Of a DNA stretch of 12,262 bases, positions 6,000-12,262 are shown piece after piece; the first letter of the stretch is position 1; every line of letters begins with the position of its first letter. The notes under the pieces are model-generated. The model was not told the DNA's origin. It saw only the letters and a list, made by a program, of their open reading frames with translations, and did no database searches. The stretch covers positions 1-12,262 of the forward strand of contig DATFMR010000099.1 in the NCBI GenBank assembly GCA_035266865.1, read 5' to 3'. Source of the DNA: JAKAGZ01 sp035266865 (GTDB lineage: Bacteria > Bacteroidota > Ignavibacteria > Ignavibacteriales > Ignavibacteriaceae). Both the position numbers and the translations under genes were made by a program.

Positions 6000-6209
6000 A
6001 TGTTGGAATTTATTTTTTATGTAATAGTATTTTATTTTGTAATTAAAATACTGAATGTAGTTACACGCTGGTGGAAGAGACCTGCACAGAATCAAAACAG
6101 GTCGCAGAGTAATACCGGCGGCAGTTTTAGATCGAAATATAAAAATATAGAAGAAGCAGAATTTACGGAAATAGAATCTCACCCAAAAAAAGATAAAGTT
6201 CAAGAATAG
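6000..6209 (+). CDS. Small membrane-anchored protein, DUF4834-like
   Basis: A 69-residue protein starting 2 bp after the kinase stop and ending 5 bp before the glycosyltransferase gene, so its position inside the operon supports it as real. Residues 3-22 form one strongly hydrophobic helix (FIFYVIVFYFVIKIL...). Then comes an aromatic/basic TRWWKRP interface, a polar Q/N/S/G-rich linker and an acidic EEAEFTEIE patch before a lysine-rich end. The layout recalls Bacteroidota DUF4834 proteins, which have one helix followed by a short disordered tail with a conserved acidic motif, but the match is by general appearance only. Function unknown; it probably sits in the inner membrane. Confidence 0.75.
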   Translation: MLEFIFYVIVFYFVIKILNVVTRWWKRPAQNQNRSQSNTGGSFRSKYKNIEEAEFTEIESHPKKDKVQE

Positions 6210-6214
6210 AATTA

Positions 6215-7306
6215 ATGAATATAGATAAATTCTTTTCATCAATAGTACATGGAATATTTAGAAGAATATTATCTGTAAAAGAGAACCCTGATCGTGATCT
6301 TAACAATCCCCAAAAAATTATAATAATCAGGCAGCACAACCAGCTTGGCGATCTGCTTGCTGGTGTTTCATTATTCAGGGCAATAAAGGAAACCTACCCG
6401 GAAAGCAACGTTACTCTTGTTGTTAGTCCGACAAATTATCCCGGTCTTGTAAAAAACAAATTTATTGACCGGATCTTTGTTTTTGACAAAAAAAAATTAA
6501 TTAATCCGGAATATTTTTCCAGTTTCAGCAGATTGCTGAAAGAAGAATATGATCTTGCTATTGTGCCGGTGGTTGTATCGATTTCATTTACAAGCAACCT
6601 GATTGCCCGCCTTTCTAATTCAAAAACCAGGATCGGTCCGAGAAATTTAAATGGAAAAGTAAACGAAAGCGCTTATTTCTTCGACAAGCTCGTTTCACTT
6701 GACTGGAGAAAATATCCCGATTCAAATGTTTCTGAAAGAAGTCTTGATATAGTAAGACCTTTTGGAATTACAACCAGCGATTTTAAATCTGAAATTTATT
6801 TTGATGAGGAAGATACAGGAATCGCAAAATCATTTCTTTCTTCAATTGGTTATAATGAAAGTCATAAACTGATTGGTCTGCACGTTGGAGCGGGGAAATG
6901 CCAGAATATGTGGTCGCTCTATAAATATGTTGAGTTAATTGAAAGGCTGAATGATAATTTTCCCGCTAAATTTTATCTTACGGGCAGCAAACTCGATGAA
7001 GAAGCAATCTCTTTTATAGAGAGTAAAATTAAATTCAAAATTGGTCAGTTTATTAATCAAAAAATTCCGGAAGTTGCTGCATTAATTGAAATGTCGGATT
7101 TGTTCATTTCTAACGATACGGGAATAATGCATGTCGCAGGAACAACTTCAACTCCGCAGGTCTCAATATTTGGACCTACAAATCCATTTAACTGGGCACC
7201 AATTGGTGAAAATAAATATTTTGTCAGGAAATCTGAATTTATTGATGATGTTGAATTCGATGACGTTTACGGAATTTGTGAAATGATTTTAAAGGAAAAT
7301 AAATAA
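6215..7306 (+). CDS. Glycosyltransferase family 9 (ADP-heptose:LPS heptosyltransferase-like)
   Basis: A GT-B-fold glycosyltransferase of 363 residues. The N-terminal Rossmann domain opens with KIIIIRQHNQLGDLLAG (34-50), containing the LGD motif typical of the WaaC/WaaF/RfaQ family. The C-terminal nucleotide-sugar domain shows GLHVGAG (221-227), SNDTGIMHVAGT (299-310) and SIFGPTNPFNWAP (317-329). Classical members add L-glycero-D-manno-heptose to the inner core of lipopolysaccharide at the cytoplasmic face of the inner membrane. The usual K-R-W stretch after the glycine-rich strand reads GKCQNMW here, so the donor may differ. A basic amphipathic N-terminus (about 5-25) could help membrane association. 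The TAA overlaps the next ATG by one base (TAATG), implying coupled translation with the Ppx/GppA gene. Confidence 0.92.
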   Translation: MNIDKFFSSIVHGIFRRILSVKENPDRDLNNPQKIIIIRQHNQLGDLLAGVSLFRAIKETYPESNVTLVVSPTNYPGLVKNKFIDRIFVFDKKKLINPEYFSSFSRLLKEEYDLAIVPVVVSISFTSNLIARLSNSKTRIGPRNLNGKVNESAYFFDKLVSLDWRKYPDSNVSERSLDIVRPFGITTSDFKSEIYFDEEDTGIAKSFLSSIGYNESHKLIGLHVGAGKCQNMWSLYKYVELIERLNDNFPAKFYLTGSKLDEEAISFIESKIKFKIGQFINQKIPEVAALIEMSDLFISNDTGIMHVAGTTSTPQVSIFGPTNPFNWAPIGENKYFVRKSEFIDDVEFDDVYGICEMILKENK

Positions 7307-8250
7307 TGAGTTTAAGGTATTTATCCGCAATTGATATGGGAACAAATTCGTTCCGCCTGATAATCGTCAGAGTTCACGAAAACAAAAATTTTAAAGTAAT
7401 TGATAAGAAAAAAGAGCTAATAAGGCTTGCCGGTCACGAAGGGAAAGGACTCAGTTTAATAACGGAAGATGAAACCAAAACTGCCGTAAAGGCTATCAAG
7501 AAATTTAAGGCTTTATCCGATTTTTACAACGCAGAATTAAAAGCAGTTGCAACCAGCGCTGTAAGGGAATCAAAAAACCGGAATGAGTTTATAAAATCAA
7601 TTAAAGACAAAACCGGTGTTGAAATTGAATTAATTGATGGACATAAAGAGGCGGAATTGATTTATAAAGGCGTTGCATATGCACTTCCTCTTGAAGATAA
7701 AAAAGCGGTATGTTTTGATATCGGTGGCGGAAGCACAGAATTTATTTTAGGTAATAAAGGAAAAATTAATTTTGCTGAGAGTGTTAAAATCGGTGCTGTT
7801 CGTTTAACCAAAAAATTCTTTCCCGATTTTGTGGTAAATGAATATTCGGCAAATAAATGCAGCGAATTTATTGAAGAACAAATTTTATCTGATAATAAAA
7901 TTAAATTCAATTGTAAAACTGATATTGCAATAGGATCTTCCGGGACAATTCTTTCAACCGCAAACCTGATCTATTACTTAAAACACGGAAATCTGAAAAA
8001 AAATCTCAACAAAACAACATTTACAAAAGATGAGCTGAATGAAGTAAAAGATTTGATACTTTCAAAACATACTTTAAATGAAAGAATGAGAATAAAGGGA
8101 CTTGAGAAAAAAAGAGCAGATATAATTCCGGCAGGGATTTTAATCTTAAGTAAAATATTTGATTTTTTTAAATTGGAAACTATGACGGTTTCTGAAAATG
8201 CCCTCCGTTCAGGAATTATCATTGAAATGATTGAAAAACTTCCGGATTAG
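7306..8250 (+). CDS. Ppx/GppA family phosphatase (short form)
   Basis: An enzyme of the ASKHA (actin/hsp70/sugar kinase) fold that hydrolyses inorganic polyphosphate and/or the 5' phosphate of pppGpp. The 314-residue length matches short two-domain members such as the Aquifex protein and lacks the C-terminal helical domains of E. coli Ppx. Visible motifs are AIDMGTNSFRLIIV (8-21, first phosphate loop), ATSAVRESKNRNEF (82-95), GHKEAELIYKGV (112-123) with E115 at the catalytic glutamate position, and DIGGGSTEFIL (138-148, second phosphate loop). From sequence alone I cannot choose between polyphosphatase and pppGpp phosphatase. It is translationally coupled to the GT9 gene and appears to end the operon that begins at folB. 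Confidence 0.94.
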   Translation: MSLRYLSAIDMGTNSFRLIIVRVHENKNFKVIDKKKELIRLAGHEGKGLSLITEDETKTAVKAIKKFKALSDFYNAELKAVATSAVRESKNRNEFIKSIKDKTGVEIELIDGHKEAELIYKGVAYALPLEDKKAVCFDIGGGSTEFILGNKGKINFAESVKIGAVRLTKKFFPDFVVNEYSANKCSEFIEEQILSDNKIKFNCKTDIAIGSSGTILSTANLIYYLKHGNLKKNLNKTTFTKDELNEVKDLILSKHTLNERMRIKGLEKKRADIIPAGILILSKIFDFFKLETMTVSENALRSGIIIEMIEKLPD

Positions 8251-8360
8251 CATCGAAACTTTGTAATTAATAATCAAAATACTGTAAAAACTACCTCATA
8301 ATACCTTTAATAATTCTTTTGCCCTCCGTATATTAGCAGACTAAATTCCGGATAAAATTA

Positions 8361-10154
8361 ATGCTCAAAATCAGAAATTTCTGCATAATTGCACATATAG
8401 ATCACGGTAAATCTACCTTAGCCGATTGCCTCCTTGAAAATACAGGAACGGTTACTGAAAGGGAAGCAAAATCACAGGTGCTTGATGATCTTGATCTCGA
8501 AAGGGAACGCGGGATAACTATAAAATCCCATGCAATTAAAATGAAATACAAAGCGAAAGATGGTGATAATTATATCCTGAATTTAATTGATACTCCCGGT
8601 CACGTTGATTTTTCATACGAAGTTTCCCGTTCACTCGCTGCCTGCGAAGGTGCAGTGCTGGTGGTAGACGCATCCCAGGGTGTTGAGGCGCAGACTATAA
8701 GCAATCTTTACATGGCGATTGATTCGGGGCTGGAAATAATTCCTGTAATAAATAAAATTGATTTACCGAGTGCGGAAGTTGATAAAGTAAAAAGCCAGAT
8801 AATAGATCTGATAGGCTGTGAAGAAGATGAAATTTTGCAGGTCAGTGCAAAATCAAAACTTGGTATTAATGAATTACTTGAAGAGATTGTAAAAAAAATT
8901 CCTGCGCCTAAAGGAGATCCCGATGCCCCGTTGCAGGCGTTAATATTTGATTCAGTTTTTGATGCTTATCGGGGAGCTATCGCATTTATTCGTGTAGTTA
9001 ATGGGAAACTCCGCACGAATGATAAAATAAAATATTTTGTTATTGATAAAGAAATTGAAGCGGAAGAAGTCGGTATTCTTGGACTCCGCAAAATAAAATC
9101 GGATGAAATTTTAGCCGGTGATGTTGGATATCTTATCTCAGGAATTAAGGACGTTCACGATATCAAGGTCGGTGACACAATAACCCACGCGAAAAACGGT
9201 GCAAAAAATCCGCTTCCCGGTTATAAAGAAGTTAAACCGATGGTTTACAGCGGATTGTATCCGACCAATTCGGATGATTTTGAAGACTTGAGAGATTCTC
9301 TAGAAAAATTTAGGTTAAACGATTCAGCATTAATTTATCAGCCTGAAACTTCTGCCGCACTTGGATTTGGATTCCGCTGCGGTTTTCTCGGACTTCTACA
9401 TATGGAAATTGTTCAAGAAAGATTACTGCGTGAGTATAACCAATCAATTATCACTACGCTGCCGAACGTTGAATATTATGTGTTCAATCAGAAAGGTGAG
9501 CAGAGTATGGTTGATAATCCCGCACTGATGCCTCCAAGCGGAGAAATTGATCACGTTGAAGAACCCTATGTTAAAGCACAAATAGTTTGTCCGAGTGAAT
9601 ACGTAGGAAATATAATGAAACTTGGAATGGACAAGCGGGGGATTTATATAAATACAAATTATATTGATCCTACCCGGGCAGATATTCAATTTGAATTTCC
9701 ACTTTCTGAAATTATTTTTGATTTTTACGACAAATTAAAATCCACTACTCGCGGTTTCGCTTCTTTTGATTATGAATATCTCGGCTACAGGAAATCTGAT
9801 CTGATAAAACTTGATATTTTGTTAAATAGCGAACCTGTTGACGCTCTTTCAATGATCGTTCACAGGGATAAGGCTTACGATTGGGGAAGAAAGGTTTGTA
9901 ATAAATTAAAAGATCTTATTCCGCGTCAGATGTTTGAGATTTCAATCCAGGCAGCAATCGGAACAAAAGTAATTTCAAAATCTGTTGTAAAAGCTTTGAG
10001 GAAAAACGTACTTGCAAAATGTTACGGCGGAGATATTTCCCGAAAAAGGAAATTGCTCGAAAAACAGAAAGAAGGAAAGAAAAGAATGAAGCAAGTTGGG
10101 AATGTAGAAATTCCGCAGGAAGCTTTTCTAGCCGTTCTCCAGATCGATGATTAA
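8361..10154 (+). CDS. lepA: Elongation factor 4 (LepA), translational GTPase
   Basis: LepA/EF4 is a ribosome-associated GTPase described as a back-translocase and as a factor in 30S assembly and initiation. The 597 residues are the standard length. The G domain carries AHIDHGKST (11-19, G1), RERGITIKS (48-56, G2/switch I), DTPGH (77-81, G3), NKID (131-134, G4) and SAKS (G5). Domain II, the EF-G-like domain III (with GFRCGFLGLLHMEIVQERL), domain V and the LepA-specific basic C-terminus (KRKRMKQ-like region, here GKKRMKQVGNVEIPQEAF) are all present. It starts at ATG 8361 after a 110-bp spacer, so it probably has its own promoter. lepB follows after 15 bp, the same lepA-lepB order as in E. coli and many other bacteria. 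Confidence 0.99.
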   Translation: MLKIRNFCIIAHIDHGKSTLADCLLENTGTVTEREAKSQVLDDLDLERERGITIKSHAIKMKYKAKDGDNYILNLIDTPGHVDFSYEVSRSLAACEGAVLVVDASQGVEAQTISNLYMAIDSGLEIIPVINKIDLPSAEVDKVKSQIIDLIGCEEDEILQVSAKSKLGINELLEEIVKKIPAPKGDPDAPLQALIFDSVFDAYRGAIAFIRVVNGKLRTNDKIKYFVIDKEIEAEEVGILGLRKIKSDEILAGDVGYLISGIKDVHDIKVGDTITHAKNGAKNPLPGYKEVKPMVYSGLYPTNSDDFEDLRDSLEKFRLNDSALIYQPETSAALGFGFRCGFLGLLHMEIVQERLLREYNQSIITTLPNVEYYVFNQKGEQSMVDNPALMPPSGEIDHVEEPYVKAQIVCPSEYVGNIMKLGMDKRGIYINTNYIDPTRADIQFEFPLSEIIFDFYDKLKSTTRGFASFDYEYLGYRKSDLIKLDILLNSEPVDALSMIVHRDKAYDWGRKVCNKLKDLIPRQMFEISIQAAIGTKVISKSVVKALRKNVLAKCYGGDISRKRKLLEKQKEGKKRMKQVGNVEIPQEAFLAVLQIDD

Positions 10155-10169
10155 TAATCAAGATTAAAA

Positions 10170-11021
10170 ATGTCATTCAGCCCGAAGAAATTTTTAAAAT
10201 ATATTTTCATTGCTCTTTTGGCTGCAGTTCTCATCAAAAGTTTCATTTTTGATGCATATATGATTCCGACAGGCTCGATGGAAAACACTTTGCTTGAGGG
10301 CGATTATATTTTAATTAACAAAGTTGCGTATTCACTATCAACTCCCCACACAATCCCTTTGCTGAATACCTGGATTTCATCTGCACAATTAATAAATTTT
10401 AAAGAACCGAAACAGGGTGATGTTGTAATCTTTAAATTTCCCGGCTATCCAACAGAAGTTTACCCTGAAGAAAATTCAAGTTTCATAAAAAGGATAATTG
10501 GTCTCCCGGGGGATACAGTACAGATTATTAAAGGGGAAGTATTTGTAAATCATATAAAAATTGAATTACCAAAAGACGCTATAATACCTTTTGATAAAAC
10601 TAAAAATCCGGACCCGAGAATTTATCCGAAGAACAGGAATTGGGAAAACAATAATTACGGACCGGTCGTTGTTCCCAAAGAAGGCGACACAATTCAACTG
10701 AATACTAAAAATATTGAAGACTGGCAGGCTTTAATTGACAGGGAGCTTGGCGGAAAAGTTGTAAGCGTGGAGGGAAGTGTGATAAATATTCAGAAAAGAC
10801 CGGAAAGAGAATATACTGTTAAAAAGAATTACTACTTTATGCTTGGCGATAACAGGGAAGATAGTATGGATAGCCGCTATTGGGGATTTGTGCCGAAAGA
10901 TTATATTATAGGCAAAGCTGTTTTGGTCTACTGGTCGTGGGATAGTTACAAATCTGCTAATGGAATTACCGAATTTTTTAAGCCGCTCAGGTTGAAAAGA
11001 TTATTTAAAATTATAAATTGA
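10170..11021 (+). CDS. lepB: Signal peptidase I (LepB)
   Basis: The inner-membrane serine/lysine protease that removes Sec and Tat signal peptides on the periplasmic side. The 283-residue product has one N-terminal membrane helix (about 8-28), box B IPTGSMENTLLEGD (32-45) with catalytic S36, box D FIKRIIGLPGD (105-115) with catalytic K108, and box E GDNREDSMDSRYWG (226-239). Between boxes D and E lies a stretch of about 110 residues, longer than in compact Gram-positive enzymes, including a polar segment near 137-205; similar inserts occur in Gram-negative and Bacteroidota enzymes. No clear Shine-Dalgarno sequence precedes the ATG; the leader is A-rich. It is downstream of lepA and 19 bp upstream of the O-methyltransferase gene, and all are probably co-transcribed. 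Confidence 0.98.
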   Translation: MSFSPKKFLKYIFIALLAAVLIKSFIFDAYMIPTGSMENTLLEGDYILINKVAYSLSTPHTIPLLNTWISSAQLINFKEPKQGDVVIFKFPGYPTEVYPEENSSFIKRIIGLPGDTVQIIKGEVFVNHIKIELPKDAIIPFDKTKNPDPRIYPKNRNWENNNYGPVVVPKEGDTIQLNTKNIEDWQALIDRELGGKVVSVEGSVINIQKRPEREYTVKKNYYFMLGDNREDSMDSRYWGFVPKDYIIGKAVLVYWSWDSYKSANGITEFFKPLRLKRLFKIIN

Positions 11022-11040
11022 GAAAAAAAGCGAGTTAATT

Positions 11041-11685
11041 ATGAAAGAAATATTACACCCGGAACAAAAGAAATATATTGATTCATTTATCGATGAATCT
11101 GATCCGTTGATTCTTGAAATGGAAGAATTCGCAAAGAAGAACAATGTGCCGATACTTTCCCGCGATTCCGCAAAGCTGATGGAAATTTTAATCAGTATGT
11201 ACAAACCTGAACGAGTTCTTGAATTAGGAACAGCTATAGCCTATACAACAATTAGAATTGCAAAAAACCTGGGTAAGGAGTCAAAAATTCACACAATCGA
11301 ATTCAGCAAGGATAATTTAAAACTTGCAGAAGAGAATATTAAAAAATCCGGACTTGGCAAAAAAATAAAAATATTATTCGGAGATGCCAGGGAAGTTTTA
11401 CCCGGTTTGAAAAAGAAATATGATTTCATCTTCCTTGATGCTGATAAAGAAGATTACCTGGATCTGTTTGAGAAGGCAATGAAATTGTTAAAAAAGAAAG
11501 GTGTTATCTTTGTTGATAATCTACTCTGGCATGGTAATGCTGCTTCCAGGGAGGTTCCTGAAAAATATAAAACATCGACTAAATTTATTCGTGAATTCAA
11601 CAAAGTATTTACAAATCACCCTGGTTTAAAAACGACAATAATTCCAGTAGGCGATGGAATTGGTTTGGGAGTAAGAGTAAAATGA
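11041..11685 (+). CDS. O-methyltransferase, Methyltransf_3 family (TrmR/YrrM-like)
   Basis: A SAM-dependent, divalent-metal-dependent methyltransferase of the COMT-like family. The 214 residues show the SAM motif VLELGTAIAYTT (59-70), the acidic end of strand 2 HTIEFS (84-89), GDAREVLP (114-121), and the metal-site residues D133 in FLDADKEDY plus D159 and N160 in VIFVDNLLWHG. This pattern and length match bacterial TrmR (YrrM), which methylates 5-hydroxyuridine in the tRNA wobble position to give 5-methoxyuridine. Related family members act on catechols or caffeoyl-CoA, but the housekeeping setting next to lepA favours tRNA. The last codons overlap the next gene by 4 bp (ATGA). The family is secure, the tRNA substrate is inferred. 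Confidence 0.9.
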   Translation: MKEILHPEQKKYIDSFIDESDPLILEMEEFAKKNNVPILSRDSAKLMEILISMYKPERVLELGTAIAYTTIRIAKNLGKESKIHTIEFSKDNLKLAEENIKKSGLGKKIKILFGDAREVLPGLKKKYDFIFLDADKEDYLDLFEKAMKLLKKKGVIFVDNLLWHGNAASREVPEKYKTSTKFIREFNKVFTNHPGLKTTIIPVGDGIGLGVRVK

Positions 11686-12113
11686 TTGAACAATTTTATG
11701 AGAATCCGAGAGAGCTTGTTAAAAAAATCGATGATTTTTCCGGATATAAATTATCTGCCCGGGATGATCTTCAAAGGTTATTTGATATCTCCTTGAATGA
11801 AAATAATGAAAAGCTTTTTGAAGAAACTATCTTTACAGCTAAATATGTATTGGGATTAATGAGGGTAATGAAAAAGGGAACATCGAATCCTGAAATTGAA
11901 AGCCTGGATCACGTTAAAAAAGATTTAACTGTTAATATGGAAAAAGTTGTCGGACAAATTAGAGATTTAGTATCAGAAAGTAATGAAGTTGATAAAGATT
12001 ACTTTGAAGAGAACTTTTTGCAGATGAACCCTGAAGCATTTCAGAATCTGAATAAATTATTGGAAGACCTGGAATGGACGAAGAAATTTATGAATGTTTT
12101 AAAAAGAAGCTGA
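11682..12113 (+). CDS. Unrecognised, predicted all-helical protein
   Basis: A 143-residue soluble protein that I do not recognise. It is rich in Glu, Lys, Leu and Asn with few aromatic residues, has no signal peptide or membrane segment and no cysteine. Long amphipathic stretches at about 9-35, 43-65, 75-100 and 115-141 suggest an antiparallel helical bundle, possibly with coiled-coil character. Its ATG overlaps the stop of the methyltransferase gene (ATGA), so translation is likely coupled and the two may work together. The reading frame, composition and base use match its neighbours, which supports a real gene. It is the last gene before a hairpin terminator. Confidence 0.8.
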   Translation: MIEQFYENPRELVKKIDDFSGYKLSARDDLQRLFDISLNENNEKLFEETIFTAKYVLGLMRVMKKGTSNPEIESLDHVKKDLTVNMEKVVGQIRDLVSESNEVDKDYFEENFLQMNPEAFQNLNKLLEDLEWTKKFMNVLKRS

Positions 12114-12121
12114 ATTGAATA

Positions 12122-12156
12122 AACCTTCGGGGTTGCTGCCCTGAACCCCGAAGGTT
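12122..12156. terminator. bidirectional hairpin terminator between convergent genes
   Basis: A perfect 13-bp inverted repeat, AACCTTCGGGGTT (12122-12134) and AACCCCGAAGGTT (12144-12156), with a 9-nt loop. It starts 9 bp after the stop of the plus-strand helical protein and ends 4 bp before the stop of the convergent minus-strand gene. U-rich flanks are short on both sides (GCTTTAATAA on plus, TTTATTCAA on minus), so efficiency is uncertain, but position and stem strength fit a shared terminator. Confidence 0.8.
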
Positions 12157-12159
12157 GCT

Positions 12160-12262
12160 TTAATAATAATTTATTTCATCCTCTTCTTCAATTTTTACTG
12201 AGCCACTGGTTTTTTCTATTAAATACTCTTTAAGGTTATCAACCAGATTAGGCTTTACCAGG
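12160..12262 (-). CDS. C-terminal tail of an unidentified gene
   Basis: The last 33 codons of a minus-strand gene that continues beyond the right edge (complete codons begin at 12261). The visible tail reads LVKPNLVDNLKEYLIEKTSGSVKI, then an acidic EEEDEINYY end and TAA at 12160-12162. It converges on the plus-strand operon and shares the hairpin next to it. The segment is too short to name a family. Its codon-like composition, stop position right beside a terminator and absence of interrupting stops support it. Confidence 0.6.
   Translation of the reverse strand, partial: LVKPNLVDNLKEYLIEKTSGSVKIEEEDEINYY

Noticed and set aside
5847..6242. Minus-strand open frame of 131 codons opposite the kinase and small membrane protein genes
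   Set aside because: It is antisense to two operon genes and its F/Y/I-rich translation is what the reverse complement of lysine/glutamate-rich coding sequence gives; no motif or plausible ribosome binding site was found.
8251..8360. Possible promoter in the Ppx/GppA-lepA spacer
   Set aside because: A promoter is expected here, but I could not find a -10/-35 pair or a Bacteroidota-type TTG/TAnnTTTG pair with acceptable spacing, so none is annotated.
9916..10176. Minus-strand open frame across the lepA 3' end
   Set aside because: Antisense to the conserved LepA C-terminus; no independent support.

Overview
The window reads as a chromosomal housekeeping segment from an AT-rich bacterium. It is probably a member of the Bacteroidota/Chlorobiota/Ignavibacteriota group, with an Ignavibacteria-like organism the best guess. 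This is inferred from AT-rich codon use, A-rich leaders with weak or absent Shine-Dalgarno sequences in front of many genes, a small membrane protein resembling Bacteroidota DUF4834, and a signal peptidase I with a long insert. No search was run, so the assignment is tentative.

Layout. On the minus strand at the left edge, a surE gene (TTG start) overlaps by 17 bp a PhzF-family gene that runs off the window. A 289-bp spacer follows. From 1287 to 12113 every recognisable gene is on the plus strand. First come a cupin protein and an isoprenylcysteine-methyltransferase-like membrane protein, separated by a possible decayed reading frame. Then come pgeF and an EamA transporter, 4 bp apart. A spacer with an inverted pair of small palindromes separates these from a tightly packed run: folB, folK, a deoxynucleoside kinase, a small membrane protein, a GT9 glycosyltransferase and a short Ppx/GppA phosphatase. 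After a 110-bp gap comes lepA, lepB, a TrmR-like O-methyltransferase and an unrecognised helical protein. A 13-bp perfect hairpin separates that run from the acidic tail of a convergent minus-strand gene at the right edge.

Functions. folB and folK are consecutive steps of folate synthesis and sit with a nucleoside-salvage kinase. GT9 implies lipopolysaccharide or other surface-glycan assembly. Ppx/GppA acts on polyphosphate or pppGpp. LepA and LepB act in translation and secretion, and the TrmR-like enzyme probably modifies tRNA. These are core genes; I see no phage, transposase, CRISPR array, toxin-antitoxin pair, rRNA or tRNA.

The most unusual features are at the level of expression and repeats. 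folK must start at a codon other than ATG, GTG or TTG, best explained by ATT behind a good ribosome binding site, and the methyltransferase-like gene probably does the same. The palindrome pair before folB has the ATTCCC-N8-GGGAAT architecture known from neisserial dRS3 elements and shows compensatory stem changes between its two copies. I did not find convincing evidence of a wholly new multi-gene system.
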